64,000 bases of DNA from contig JAGEMR010000045.1 in NCBI GenBank assembly GCA_021030915.1, positions 62,001 to 126,000 on the forward strand. The letters are read 5' to 3'. Shown here piece after piece: positions 21,648-32,156 of this stretch; within the stretch, counting starts at the first letter, position 1, and every line of letters starts with the position of its first letter. The notes beneath the pieces were generated by a model. That model did not search any database. It saw only the letters and a program-made list of their open reading frames with translations, and was not told the DNA's origin. The stretch is from Astrothelium macrocarpum (taxonomy: Eukaryota > Ascomycota > Dothideomycetes > Trypetheliales > Trypetheliaceae). Made by a program: the position numbers and the translations under genes.

Positions 21648-22928
21648 TCAGTAAGCCATATGCAGCTCGTAAAACTTCGGATGCTCATTTTGCAGCATTG
21701 TCGTGACCCGCTCCACCTCCTCCGCAAGTCCCTGCACATTGGCATCCCATTTACGGAGAGCGCTTCCGAAGACCGCGTCTCCTTGGCCTTGGCCAGTTTG
21801 CAACTTCTCCCCACTTCCTTCTCCCTTGAAATACACCAACTCATCGATCTGATCAATGTGACCCGCCAGTCGCCCCTGCTCAATCATCTTGGCAGCATCG
21901 CGTTCTGCACGCTCTTTGTCTACCCCAAGGAGTCCAGCTAGAGCATCTATGTGAATATTGGCATAGAGTCTGCTGATGGCTAGGAGATTGTGATCGAGAA
22001 TTGCCTTGTCAAGGACTGTAGTTCCATCCGATGTCTGGGCAAGCTGATGTGGTTTTAACTTGTCTGCGAAAGCTTTGACCTCTCCAGGTTCGAGCAATCG
22101 ATCCAGAAAGATCTTTTCTAATATCGCATGTTCCTCTGTTGACGTTGCCCGATCATCCTTGTACAGTCTTGCTAGTGTACGAGAGCGCTGCGGTCCTGCT
22201 GGGGCAAGAACAGCACACTTAATAGCTTCCGAAAGGGTTGTGAGCCGTTCCTCCTCTTCTACCATTGGTTCGAGGCTGATTGCTAGGTAGGCGGAACTTG
22301 CATCGAGAAACTGACGCTGGGAGTCCAAGATGCGCGCCTGGCAAAGTTGGAAATGGACACGTGTCTCGCGGTTCTGGACATCGTAGAGAATATTTTTGAC
22401 ACGATTAAGATAGCCATTTGCTGAGGTAGGATCTTCTTCCTCAAGGTAGCAGCGGACAATGCGGATCCAGAGTTCAGCTTTATAGTCAGAAGAGACAGGG
22501 TGATTAGGAGAATCGAGCGTGATGCTCTGGAGAACTCGAGCAGCAGAAACATAATCCTCTTCCAGTTGAAATGTCTCGGCAAGACTCTCTTTGATTGCAG
22601 TATCTTGCTCTTCAAAGGAGCCCACTTTAGGATGTAAAAGCTCCAATGCTTGCTGCCCAACTTCAACTTTCACTTGGGGATTCTTGATCTGCTTGAAACA
22701 TGTCACAAAGTCTGAGAGCAATGGTCTTGATGCTACGATTCCGAGCGTATCGCCCAAAAGCGATTTGACGTAAGCAATAAGGTTTGGTGAGAGAGTATCA
22801 GGTGTGGAGGTTTCGACTATTTTTTGAAGAAGCTGGCCGTACGAAGTAGCTTTATTTGGGATATTCGAGGACTCCAAGTGCTCAATGGCTGAGGCTACCT
22901 CGGCTGAGGCAAGAGGTGTGGTGTCCAT
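21648..22928 (-). CDS. csn4: COP9 signalosome complex subunit 4
   Basis: A single exon of 426 residues, about the standard length. The N-terminal two thirds are helical repeats. A PCI domain follows at roughly residues 200-370, with the winged-helix part recognisable in HNLLAISRLYANIHIDALAGLLGVD and the helix beginning AERDAAKMIEQGRLAGHIDQ. The acidic/aromatic segment ELVYFKGEG follows. A C-terminal coiled helix (WDANVQGLAEEVERVTTML) ends the protein. CSN4 is a scaffold subunit of the CSN, which removes NEDD8 from cullins and thereby tunes SCF ubiquitin ligases. In filamentous fungi it is needed for normal development and secondary metabolism (known from Aspergillus). It is transcribed divergently from the TFIIF beta gene. 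Confidence 0.95.
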   Translation of the reverse strand: MDTTPLASAEVASAIEHLESSNIPNKATSYGQLLQKIVETSTPDTLSPNLIAYVKSLLGDTLGIVASRPLLSDFVTCFKQIKNPQVKVEVGQQALELLHPKVGSFEEQDTAIKESLAETFQLEEDYVSAARVLQSITLDSPNHPVSSDYKAELWIRIVRCYLEEEDPTSANGYLNRVKNILYDVQNRETRVHFQLCQARILDSQRQFLDASSAYLAISLEPMVEEEERLTTLSEAIKCAVLAPAGPQRSRTLARLYKDDRATSTEEHAILEKIFLDRLLEPGEVKAFADKLKPHQLAQTSDGTTVLDKAILDHNLLAISRLYANIHIDALAGLLGVDKERAERDAAKMIEQGRLAGHIDQIDELVYFKGEGSGEKLQTGQGQGDAVFGSALRKWDANVQGLAEEVERVTTMLQNEHPKFYELHMAY

Positions 22929-23163
22929 GCCTATTGTGCAAGTTGAGATATAGCTCGGTGGTTCAAACTATTCGAGGTGTAAGCTCGGTGAGCTCATAGG
23001 TAAACCAAGTGGACAAAATATTGGCAATGCATGTGAGGCATCACAAGCTGCTCTTTCAGTTTGGACCTCGCCCAATTCTTGCGCGCATCCTCACCATTGT
23101 GTCATAGTACTTGCTCCAGCCCTCACTGATCCCCATTCCTTGTTACAATCTCTCTCTCTCAAC
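22929..23163. promoter_or_regulatory. Shared divergent promoter of csn4 and tfg2
   Basis: Only 235 bases separate the two start codons, so both promoters must lie here. An ATTGG word (CCAAT on the minus strand) is at 23020-23024. The side next to tfg2 is CT-rich (TCTCTCTCTC just before its ATG), as is common at fungal transcription starts. No TATA box stands out. Confidence 0.55.
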
Positions 23164-24335
23164 ATGAACGGCGTCGGTATCAAAGAGGAAGTTCCAACAT
23201 TCAAATCGGAAATGGACACCTACCCTGCAGCCAGTCTCGATGATGATGATGGCTACGAAGATACTGGAGAACTCAATATTCCTCCCAATGTAGAATCGCT
23301 CTGGTTGACAAGAGTTCCGGACTACCTGTGGGCTGCGCTGTCCCGTCTGAACGACGACGACGAGATACAGATTGGCACCGTCAGAATTTGGGGAGAACAA
23401 GGATCACAAAAGGTAAAGCCCCAAGATCCAGATTCATAGTCAAAGCAGTTATTGATACGGAAACCTTAGGTTAAACTGGACCTTGAAGCTAAAAAGGAGT
23501 TCCAAGACGTACCAAAGGCTTACGACTTGCCGATTGTTCACCACGAACTGAAGAATACATATCTATTTTCGGAGAAGAATCAGCCAGGATACAAAGGGCA
23601 AAAGAGACCTCTGCCAGGCGCAGATTCCAATGGTGGTCCGCACAGCAAACGAAGGAAGCCGTTTGCAAACTCCATACCAAGTATGTCGGCCAATCAGACA
23701 AATGTAGTGCAACGGCTAATGAATCGGATGAAGAGCAAACCGCATTGGTTGGTCGCGCGATACATGAGATTAATTGTTTGGCAGTCGAAAATGCCGAGTA
23801 TAGACGGTTGATGGACGAACGGATGAGGAAATTATTCCAACCAAAGCATACCACTACGTTCTTGCAGCCGGATCAGCAGGACGAAGCTCGATTATTGCAA
23901 AACAGTCAGAAAACGAAGTTGGACAAATTCATTGTGAGTTCTAAAGATTTGAAGGCCTTCGTATTCCACTAATTGTCTCCACAGGTACCTCTCAGCTCAA
24001 AGCCAAAGAAACCCCAGGAGAACAAGAATGTTCGCATCCCACAGCAAGAACTCATACCGTGGCTCATCAATTTATTCTCGGAGTACAAATACTGGCCCCT
24101 CAAACAGTTGCGTTACAGGACAAAGCAGCCCGAGGCATTCCTCAAAGAAACTCTTGCAGAGATTGCATACATGGTCAAGTCGGGACCTTTTGCTATGCTT
24201 TGGACTCTGAGAGACGAGTACGTTACCCGCATTCCCGAAGGTACCATTGTCAAGGCAGAACGGCCGCCGGAAGAAGAGATGGGAGATGACGAAGATGATG
24301 ACGACGATTTGAAGTTGGAGGATGTTAATATCTGA
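23164..24335 (+). CDS. tfg2: Transcription initiation factor IIF subunit beta
   Basis: Four exons (23164-23412, 23470-23680, 23734-23933, 23985-24335) give 336 residues. The second intron is 53 bases with a GTATGT donor. It is needed to join KRRKPFANSIP to KQTALVGRAIHEINC, a conserved TFIIF-beta block, and without it the frame breaks. The N-terminal dimerisation part begins at IPPNVESLWLTRVPDYLW, and the C-terminal winged helix lies in the last exon (LINLFSEYKYWPLKQLRYRTKQP to MLWTLRDEY). The protein ends in an acidic Asp-rich tail. TFIIF associates with RNA polymerase II, stabilises the initiation complex and suppresses non-specific binding. The ATG at 23164 is preferred over an upstream non-ATG codon. 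Confidence 0.95.
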
Positions 24336-27323
24336 AGGCAGCGGAGGTTATCCTTACTGGGTGCGCAGGGAGTTCGAGGTCTCTATTAGCATGCATTTCC
24401 TGGAGTTAGCTGCACAACATTGGTACGAGTAGGTACTGTGGTCAGTGCCCTCGCGTAGCGCGGTCATGGCTTGATTCTTGGGACGATCGAGTTTTTTTCA
24501 TGACTCAAGTTTCCTTGTTTCTTATACTAGATGGGTACTGGCATTCAATCAGTGTGTAAGATCGAGATGAGCCATCATCGATCGAGATGGCCTTTTTTAA
24601 AATCAGAAATACCCATCAATTGAGAACCCACTGTTTCGGATCACCTTCCACAGCAGCGGAGGAGACTCGCTAATGGCACGAGATACATTGATCGCTCGGT
24701 CTGAAAGACGGCGTGCAGAAGGCGATCAGATGGCGTTGGCGCGATCTCAGAACCAAAGAATGGGTAGTAAGAGTTCAGCTCCGTGACTCAGTGCGACTGC
24801 ATCCTTCCAAACGCTGCCCAACACTGTGTCGACTGCATCAAACGCTAAGCCATCAACTCCATGGCCCCCATTTTCGCCCGGACGGCGCAATGGCGTACAG
24901 TTGTGAGTGAATGCGATGCAATCCAGTGCACAATCCAAGGCGGGTGGGAACGACTAATTATCTCTTACGCAAGGCGGCCTTGTTATTCTTGGTTTTTGGG
25001 CATTCACGAGGCGCCGCCGGTGTATCAGGCTGTCCAGAGCTAAGAATAATTACTGGATCCGGATGCATCCTGATCCTTCCCGCCGCGGCGGAAGAAAGAT
25101 GCCATCAGCAATCCCGGGGTCGCTCAGCACAGGAAGCCCTGGCCTCTCGTCGGGCAAGCAACGGCTAAGAACAGGGATTGCAGTCAGATTGGGCATTGAT
25201 CAGCCTGGTCAGGATTGATTGGCTTGCGGGCCGTCGCGAAGAAAGCCACAGTTAGGGAAGAGGTTCTCGGCAGGTCTCTTGCCCTCACGGTATGGACCGA
25301 GAAATTCTGACCATGGCGTCATTGGAACCAAGCTACTCTATCCTATTTTGAAAAAATTCAAGACCGCAATTTCGGTAATCACCGTTTCAAATCGGCCCTT
25401 TGCGCAGACGTTTGGTTCGTGTCCGTGCTGGATCTGAATGCACGACAAGCCAGGATTTTTTGTTCTTCTTCTTCTTCCTCCGAGCGGAGAGTCGCAGGAC
25501 GAGCGTCGGCGATGCATACCCTTATGGGAGATGGAATGAATATATGTAAGATGCAGCGATGCGACTGTAATGTGCGATGGGAACGTCGCCTCTTGGTGCA
25601 ACCAGGCGTTTCTGTGTAGCAGCTGTGGCTCGTCTCGTCCCCGTCTCGCCCAAAGCATCGGTGCCGTCGGGCGGATCTCCATGCACGTTGTGAGCCAAAC
25701 AGCCCCTCACTTTGTCGCCCAACATGCAATCAAGGTTCGAGACTAGAGAGCGGTGTGTTCCGATAGATTCAACACGCTCCTGTATCCTGCTTCTCGAGCC
25801 TCGCCTCCATGACACAATGGATCCCTAATTTCGGACGCTTAGAAAAAATTGAAGGGCGAGAACGGTAGGGTGGCAGACTAAACAAACAGTCATGCCGTCG
25901 TGGGGCCTCCATGACCTAATCTGGTCTTCTGATTCGGGGCGGGGACATGGCTGCAAACCCAAGTCGGCAGTGGATGGTCAGACTGGAATGCATTGATTGA
26001 TGGGAATTACCCGTTTTCGACGCGACTGGGGTGAGCCGCCAGAACGGTTCGCCAACTGAGCTCTCTCTTCCTGACGGTTGACACTTCGGAATCAACCATC
26101 GGGAAGTAGAGAGTCGACGTGATTACACACCTGGCTTCAGATCAACGCCGTTTACCTGGTGACACCGAGGTTCCTCTGCTCCAATCGAGCCTAGTCTCAG
26201 CGATGTACCTAGGTTTATCTAGGTTCCGGAGCGGCCCTTCGCTTTGATCTACCGCCGGTAAAACTCCAGTCATGCGCAAAGCATCCTGGTAGAACCAAGC
26301 ATGTGGAAGCGAGGTAACCAGGAGTCTCTGTCAACCACGGATCTCAATCTTTAGTGGCGACAGTACAAGGCAGATGGTAGTAATGCTGAGAGACAGAGAG
26401 AGAAGGAGCTTGGCACGACGTCGAGGAAATACAATTACTCGAAAAAAACTCGAGCAATTACTGTGGGGAGAGCGGCTATTCTCTTACAGTGCAGAGCCAA
26501 GTGCAGAGCCAAGTACAGGCCTGGTCGCCAATATTCTAGGGTGAGGGAAGCCTGCCATTTCCCTTCGCAGCCATTCACCAATAATGACCAGGTACCAATG
26601 TGTACCCCCTTCGTTTGCACCATGGCCATCCTTTCGCTGCTGCAATCAATGCCATTGGGTCTTGGTCGGAGAATGGCCGGAGAGTGCCCGGTGAATCCTG
26701 AGCACGACGATGCTGAGGGCCGTAGATGCAGTATGGGAATGCGGTTTTTGCTCTCAATCCCAAATCCCATATCCGCCCAAGACGCCCAATCGTCCCGCGT
26801 CAGCGGAGATGGTGAGGCCACAGCAAACGAGCAACCTCTCCAGCACAAAAAGTGAATTGCTCAGGCAGAATGGCGAGTGGGTTTGGCAAGCGGCCCGTTG
26901 ATTACGCACATGCAGGTGTACCCGAAGTCCCAGGCTTGCTGATCGAGGCAGCGAATGGCAAGCCGGGCCGGTTGCAATGCATCCTGCTCTCCACGGGATC
27001 TCACTCTAGCCCAGCACTCTCCTCTCGCCTGCCCCCCACTTTGTTCGCTTCTTCATATTGCAAGCATTCCCAGGCTTTCTCACCACCACCTCCGCACTCT
27101 CTCCGGACAATCTTTGCTCCTTTGAATCACCGGCTGTGCGTCGCCACCGAACCTGAGCCGGCTGATTCCAGTCTCTCTCGCTACTCTTTTTTTCTCAATC
27201 TTTTCGATCTGTCTCATCGAGACAGGCAGAAGCTAGTCTGGGCTGGGTCCATCTCTCGCTCGGAACCGCCGAACACACCGCTTCCCGCCGCTGACACCGG
27301 TACTTGGGCGCAGGTCACCCGCC
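24336..27323. other. Long 3-kb intergenic / leader region before the bZIP gene
   Basis: Many short open frames overlap here on both strands, but none shows a domain, and base composition is even. The last 400 bases are rich in C and T (for example about 27000-27200), as in fungal promoter/leader regions. The part nearest 27324 is probably a long 5' leader. The region may contain upstream ORFs, but I could not single out one by conservation. Confidence 0.45.
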
Positions 27324-29457
27324 ATGATAGACCACCCCAACTTGAACTTTGCATCCCGTCTATCTCACTCTTCAGTAGATCGACAGCGTGCCGCCCGTTT
27401 CATTAACGACGACTTTTCATCTCTTGATTGCAGTGTGGCAGATTCGGCTTCAACAATGTCGCCTACGAGCTCTCAATTCCGGAGAGAGTCTTTCCCAGGT
27501 AGTGATCCGGATACTGCCACCATCTACTCTCCGGAGGGTGGGGGATGGGACGGTCCCAGTGCCTCAGGACTGGAGCGGAACTCCAATCCCGCAAACCCTT
27601 TCTTCGATACGCAGACAAACAATCCATTCATGCGCATGGATGCTTCGCAACAGGCAGTTTATGGTCAGCAACCACCAGCTCCATGGACTTTCGAGAACGA
27701 GTCTGGCACGTGTACACCTGTGCCGACATATGACCATTTCGGCCAGGATTTTGAGAATGAAGCCCACCCTCCTTACTCGGCTGGTCTCGAATCTTCAGGC
27801 ATGTCATCGGCATTTGGTGGTCTATCCTACAGTAATAATGTCCGGCCAAGCTCAGTATTCCAAGCCCCATCTGCCCCCACGCCACTATCGCCTCAAGCTC
27901 CGTCGGATTGGATGAATGTCACCTCCCAAGATGCAGAATCTCGTCCATTCTCTCGACAGATGCGACGACCGAGTCCTGCACTCTCTCAAGCATCAGCATT
28001 GCGTAGACGCGCTGCTGACGGCGGCATTCGTAAGAAGAATGCTCGTTTCGACATTCCCGAGGGTCGAACGCTTGACACGATTGACGACCTCATCAAGAAT
28101 TGTAGTAATGAGTCCGACCTCAAGGAGTTGAAATCACAAAAGAGATTGCTTCGGAACCGACAAGCAGCGTCAGTCATTAATCTTTACGGATTGGTAAATG
28201 TCACCCATGCTAACCTTTGTTTGCAGACTTGATTCTAGGTCACGGAAGAAGCAATATACCAAAGACCTAGAAACTGACAAGAAGTACTACCTGGAAGAGA
28301 TTGCTGCTCAGAAAGACATTATTGATAAGCTAACGTTGCAACTCAACGATTTGAAGATTGAGAGAGAGCGTGAATATGTCAAGTCTCAAGAAATTATTCA
28401 AAATCTCCAATTTGAACGCGAAGATCTCGTTAGCCGTCATACACTCGAGACTGGTGATCTCCGCAAGCGTGTGTCTATACTTAGCGAGCAACTCAAAAAT
28501 AACACCATGCCAATGTCTGCTGCCCCCAGCTCTGCTGGATTTAATGACTTGGGTCTTGGTATGGAATCTCTTAACATGTGCCAAGATTGGGAATGGATGG
28601 TTGACCCCAATGGGATGGAACCCGAACCAACCAATGTCAATTCAAACGGTATCCCGGACATGTCACACACCACCGACTTGCCACCCCACCACCAAGACAA
28701 CGCCCTCGTTTCATCCCGCAAGGTCGACGAAGACAAGGCCGTCCCTACCGGCCTCCTCCTCATGCTGCTCCTCTGCGGTGCCTTTGTCGCCTCCAAGTCC
28801 CCCGGCCACAGCGCACCACCCATTCGCATGCCGGACGACGTCCGCGAGGCCTCCGCCCACGTCCTCGACAACATCTTCAAGGATGCCGGCGTCGAACCCG
28901 CCGCCACCACCACCATGAACCACCTCCCCGTGCACCGCGTCTCCGGCTTCGAACCCCACGCCTCCAACCCATCCTGGCTGCCCAGCAAATCACACACCAT
29001 CACGGGCGCCGAGTTCGCGCGGCTCACGGGGCCCGCGGCCCCCTCCTCCCTCGACGCGCTGCACCACGACCTCGCGGCGCCGAGCAAGGAGCAAGAAGCC
29101 GAGCAAGTGTTCGGCATGACGCCCGCGCTGTACAACAGCCTGACGGCGCCGCACCCGGGCCCCGGCGCGGAGCAGCTGGTGCACCACGCGCTGCACTCGC
29201 CGCCGCTGACCAACGCCGACGACTCGCACACGCACTCGCCGACGTTCGGCGCGCGCCGCCGCATCCTCGCCGAGACGCTGGCTTCGATGCGCGAGTCGTC
29301 GCGGGGGCGCGAGACCGCCGCCCAGGTGTACACGCGCAGCCTGCTGTGGGACGAGGTGCCCGAGAACGTGGTGCAGGAGTTCAAGCGCATCGTCGAGCAG
29401 AGCGGGGAGGTCGGGAAGGATGAAGGTGGGGGAGGTTTGAGGAAGTGCGAGGTCTGA
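27324..29457 (+). CDS. bZIP transcription factor with a hydrophobic segment after the zipper
   Basis: Two exons (27324-28168 and 28227-29457, intron 58 bases) give 691 residues. The intron splits the basic region. Splicing joins KRLLRNRQAA to LDSRSRKKQYTKDLE, a complete bZIP basic motif (N-x7-R type) around residues 272-290. A long coiled coil with heptad Leu/Ile follows to about residue 370. The first 250 residues are Ser/Pro-rich and disordered. At about 455-472 there is an uninterrupted hydrophobic stretch, GLLLMLLLCGAFVAS, long enough for one membrane span. It is followed by about 220 residues that include conserved-looking blocks (EFARLTGP, LFGMTPALYNSL-like, FGARRRILAETL). The protein resembles the group annotated in Aspergillus as LziP-type bZIP, but that name is from memory. 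The gene could encode an ordinary nuclear factor or a membrane-tethered one. Its 3' half is GC-rich with strand asymmetry. Confidence 0.88.
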
Positions 29458-32156
29458 GAGTGGGATGCGCGCCCTCGCTTTGGGAATACTGGACGATTGC
29501 TGCTACGTCTTATCCGACTACCATCTCCTATGTCGATGATTTTTTGCGGTCCGGACTTTTTCTGCTTTTGTGCTGGTTGACTTCAGTTTGGACTCTAGTC
29601 GATATTGCTGGCTCTGTTGAACTCTTTTGCCTGCCTCAGCGGCTCGCGCCCAAACGTGGCTCTTTCCCTTGTTTTTCCTGCATTTCGAGCTACAGCACGC
29701 ACAAACTTTTTACTGGGACCAGTCTATCTGGATTTGCTACTGATTCTTCTGTGCGGGAGGCTCTGGTTCTGGAACATATATACACGAGACAGCTTCATCA
29801 GCATCATCTCTTCACAGAATCCTGTCTTGATTCTAATCAGTTTGCGTGTATCTGGCTTTGCGGGATTCCCGGAGTTACTTTTAGCGAGGCGAGCGAGTTT
29901 CAGCGAATGCTCTTTTGCTTTTCTTCTGCGTTGTTCGCTTTTTTGTTTTTCAGCTTCTACGAATATGGCATTTAACGACAGACTGATTATTGTTATGCTG
30001 ATGAGTGATGAGCACGAGACATGGAGATTATGAGAGTGCGGGAGATGAAACATTGCGGAGAATGATGACGACGTTGATGACGATTGAGGTTGCTTTTTTT
30101 TTTTTTTTTCAATTTGACGGAAAGCTGCAATCAGGATACATATGGGCTTTTTGACATTTCCTTGTGCATATCTGTGGGATAAGGGCTAGGACGGCAATTT
30201 GATACCAGACATCTCTTTTCATAACTTCGTATTTGCTTCAATTCTTCAAAATTCTACTCTCCTATTTAACTTTGGACTTCTACTTTAATTTCTCCAGTCT
30301 TTAGCCAAGATTGGCGGGAATGCAGACTAATTGATTGGAGGATTTGCTTGAATGATTGAACATCTTTCAAACTTTCCTTTTCTCAATGAGAAAAATCAAA
30401 AAATCGTAATTGCAATTTACGTGGAACTATATTCAGTTTAGGTCGTTCCTACAGATATTTTACTATGTTCCAAGATTACCAGCTCTGATATTTCCTAATT
30501 CGGATAATGCGTCGCGTGGTACGTACGCGCTCAGCTTCCATCGGCATTCCCGATATCGGCATTCCTTTAGGATTCCATCAAGTCACAGATCCATGGGGGC
30601 GTGACACAAAGCTCTGCTTCAGTTTCGAGCCCCTGGAATGTCTTATGCTCTCGTCATCAAGACGTGCTTCATCGTGCTTATTGTCCTATCTGATACGCTC
30701 CATTTCCCCAACTCCGGTACTGGCGGCATGTCGCGGAACGGCACGGGACTATCTAAAGTCATCACGCTATGTGCTGACAGAAGGATAGGTTCCGGCCAAG
30801 ATAGTGGGTCTGGGGAGGATGGGAAGGCCCGAAAAGCAGCCCCCGATTGCTCGCAGCACTAGGTACAGTTAGGATGATTTGGGGTTGTACTTTTCTTTCC
30901 AAATCCTGTTACATGGAGATTGTCAGTCAGAATGAACGGAAAGTTGGCAAAATTTCAATGTCATGATGTAGTCTGAGCAAGCAAAACAGGTTATGAGATT
31001 GCGCTGGTGTGATGAACGTTGGAAGCCTGAGTGTGCGGCGCAACAGGGGCTGAGTGACCAAGAGGACGGGTCAAAGAGCGGTGGCGAACACTGGTGTTGT
31101 GATCAGATTGTGCGAAGAGGCGTGGGAGAACTGGTGGGAGGATCGTCTAGGGAACCTCCAAAAAGGTGGCGGCAGGGACGAATAGGATTATTGCGAAATT
31201 GATTGACTTTGACAAAAGCGGAAAGTCGATCATGAACAAGTTCTTGTAGAGCAGTGTGACTTTGGTTGGGATAGCGGAGGCGATGGCCGTAAAGGGAAAA
31301 GTCGGCCGTGATCAAAAGAGACCAGTTGAATTTTGAGGCAGCGATTGGAAGTTGTCAGGTTGACAGTCGTGGTGTGGACGAGGAGGAGGCGTCGGAAACC
31401 ACAAGTGCGGTGCCACGTGTAACGCTGTCAAGGCCTAGTTCCAAGCATCCTTGGTCCCAAAAATACTAAGCCTGCAGCTTTGGGAGTAAAAAAGGCTAGA
31501 TCGCCGTCCCAGCAAAGCTCTCCTAACACAGGCAAGCTGCGATTTAAGCTCAAGCGTAAAGGTTGGCAGAAAAGGTGGGGAAGGCCTTGCGCAGGGAGTC
31601 GTACTGAGACAGGTGGGGTGATACATTATTGGATGTACCGGGTCCAACAAAGCAAATCGCTCCCACGATGCACTTGAGGTTGATAAAGAGCGACGGGGGG
31701 TAATGCAATGTGCAAAGAAAAGTGTGAAACCCGAGCATTTCGTGTGCCATTCTTTGGCCAGCTTTTTCTCTTCGAGTCACTCAAAATGGCATGTTCTGAG
31801 TGATGATAGGGAAGGATCGTCGTATTCGGATGGCCAGCGATTGGGCGCAAGTCACGCCATGCTCGGGTATCTCAGAAACCCATCATGTTCCGATCGCGCC
31901 CGCAGCTGGGTTCCCCGTTCGCGCAGCGGTCGCAGGGCAGACTCGCCTCAATCGATAGTCTCTAATCTGGGGTAAACCCCCCTCGTCCGTGCAGATTCTC
32001 CCAAAACGCAGTAACGAGGCCGCGGAAAGGCCATGTCCAGAATTGCTCTCGTCATCAGGTACGTAGCTGACAACAGACACTGAGGCGGACGTGGGGGTAA
32101 AGTAGGGGGGTGCACAAAGGGCCAAGGGATGCGAGTTAGATGAAAACATGACGTAC
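29458..32156. other. Intergenic region downstream of bZIP, no supported gene
   Basis: 2.7 kb. The first 600 bases are probably the bZIP 3' UTR. A T17 tract lies at about 30092-30108. Open frames at 29445-30033, 30993-31202 and 31480-31677 show no domain features. The last C-terminal exon of the Nif1-like gene (minus strand) may lie within about 31900-32150. Confidence 0.4.

Noticed and set aside
25690..25760. Possible tRNA B-box (GGTTCGAGAC)
   Set aside because: No A-box or cloverleaf can be folded around it.
28437..29390. 317-codon open frame on the minus strand opposite the bZIP gene
   Set aside because: It lies in the GC-rich 3' half of the bZIP gene, where stop codons are rare on both strands. 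It has no domain and no conserved start.
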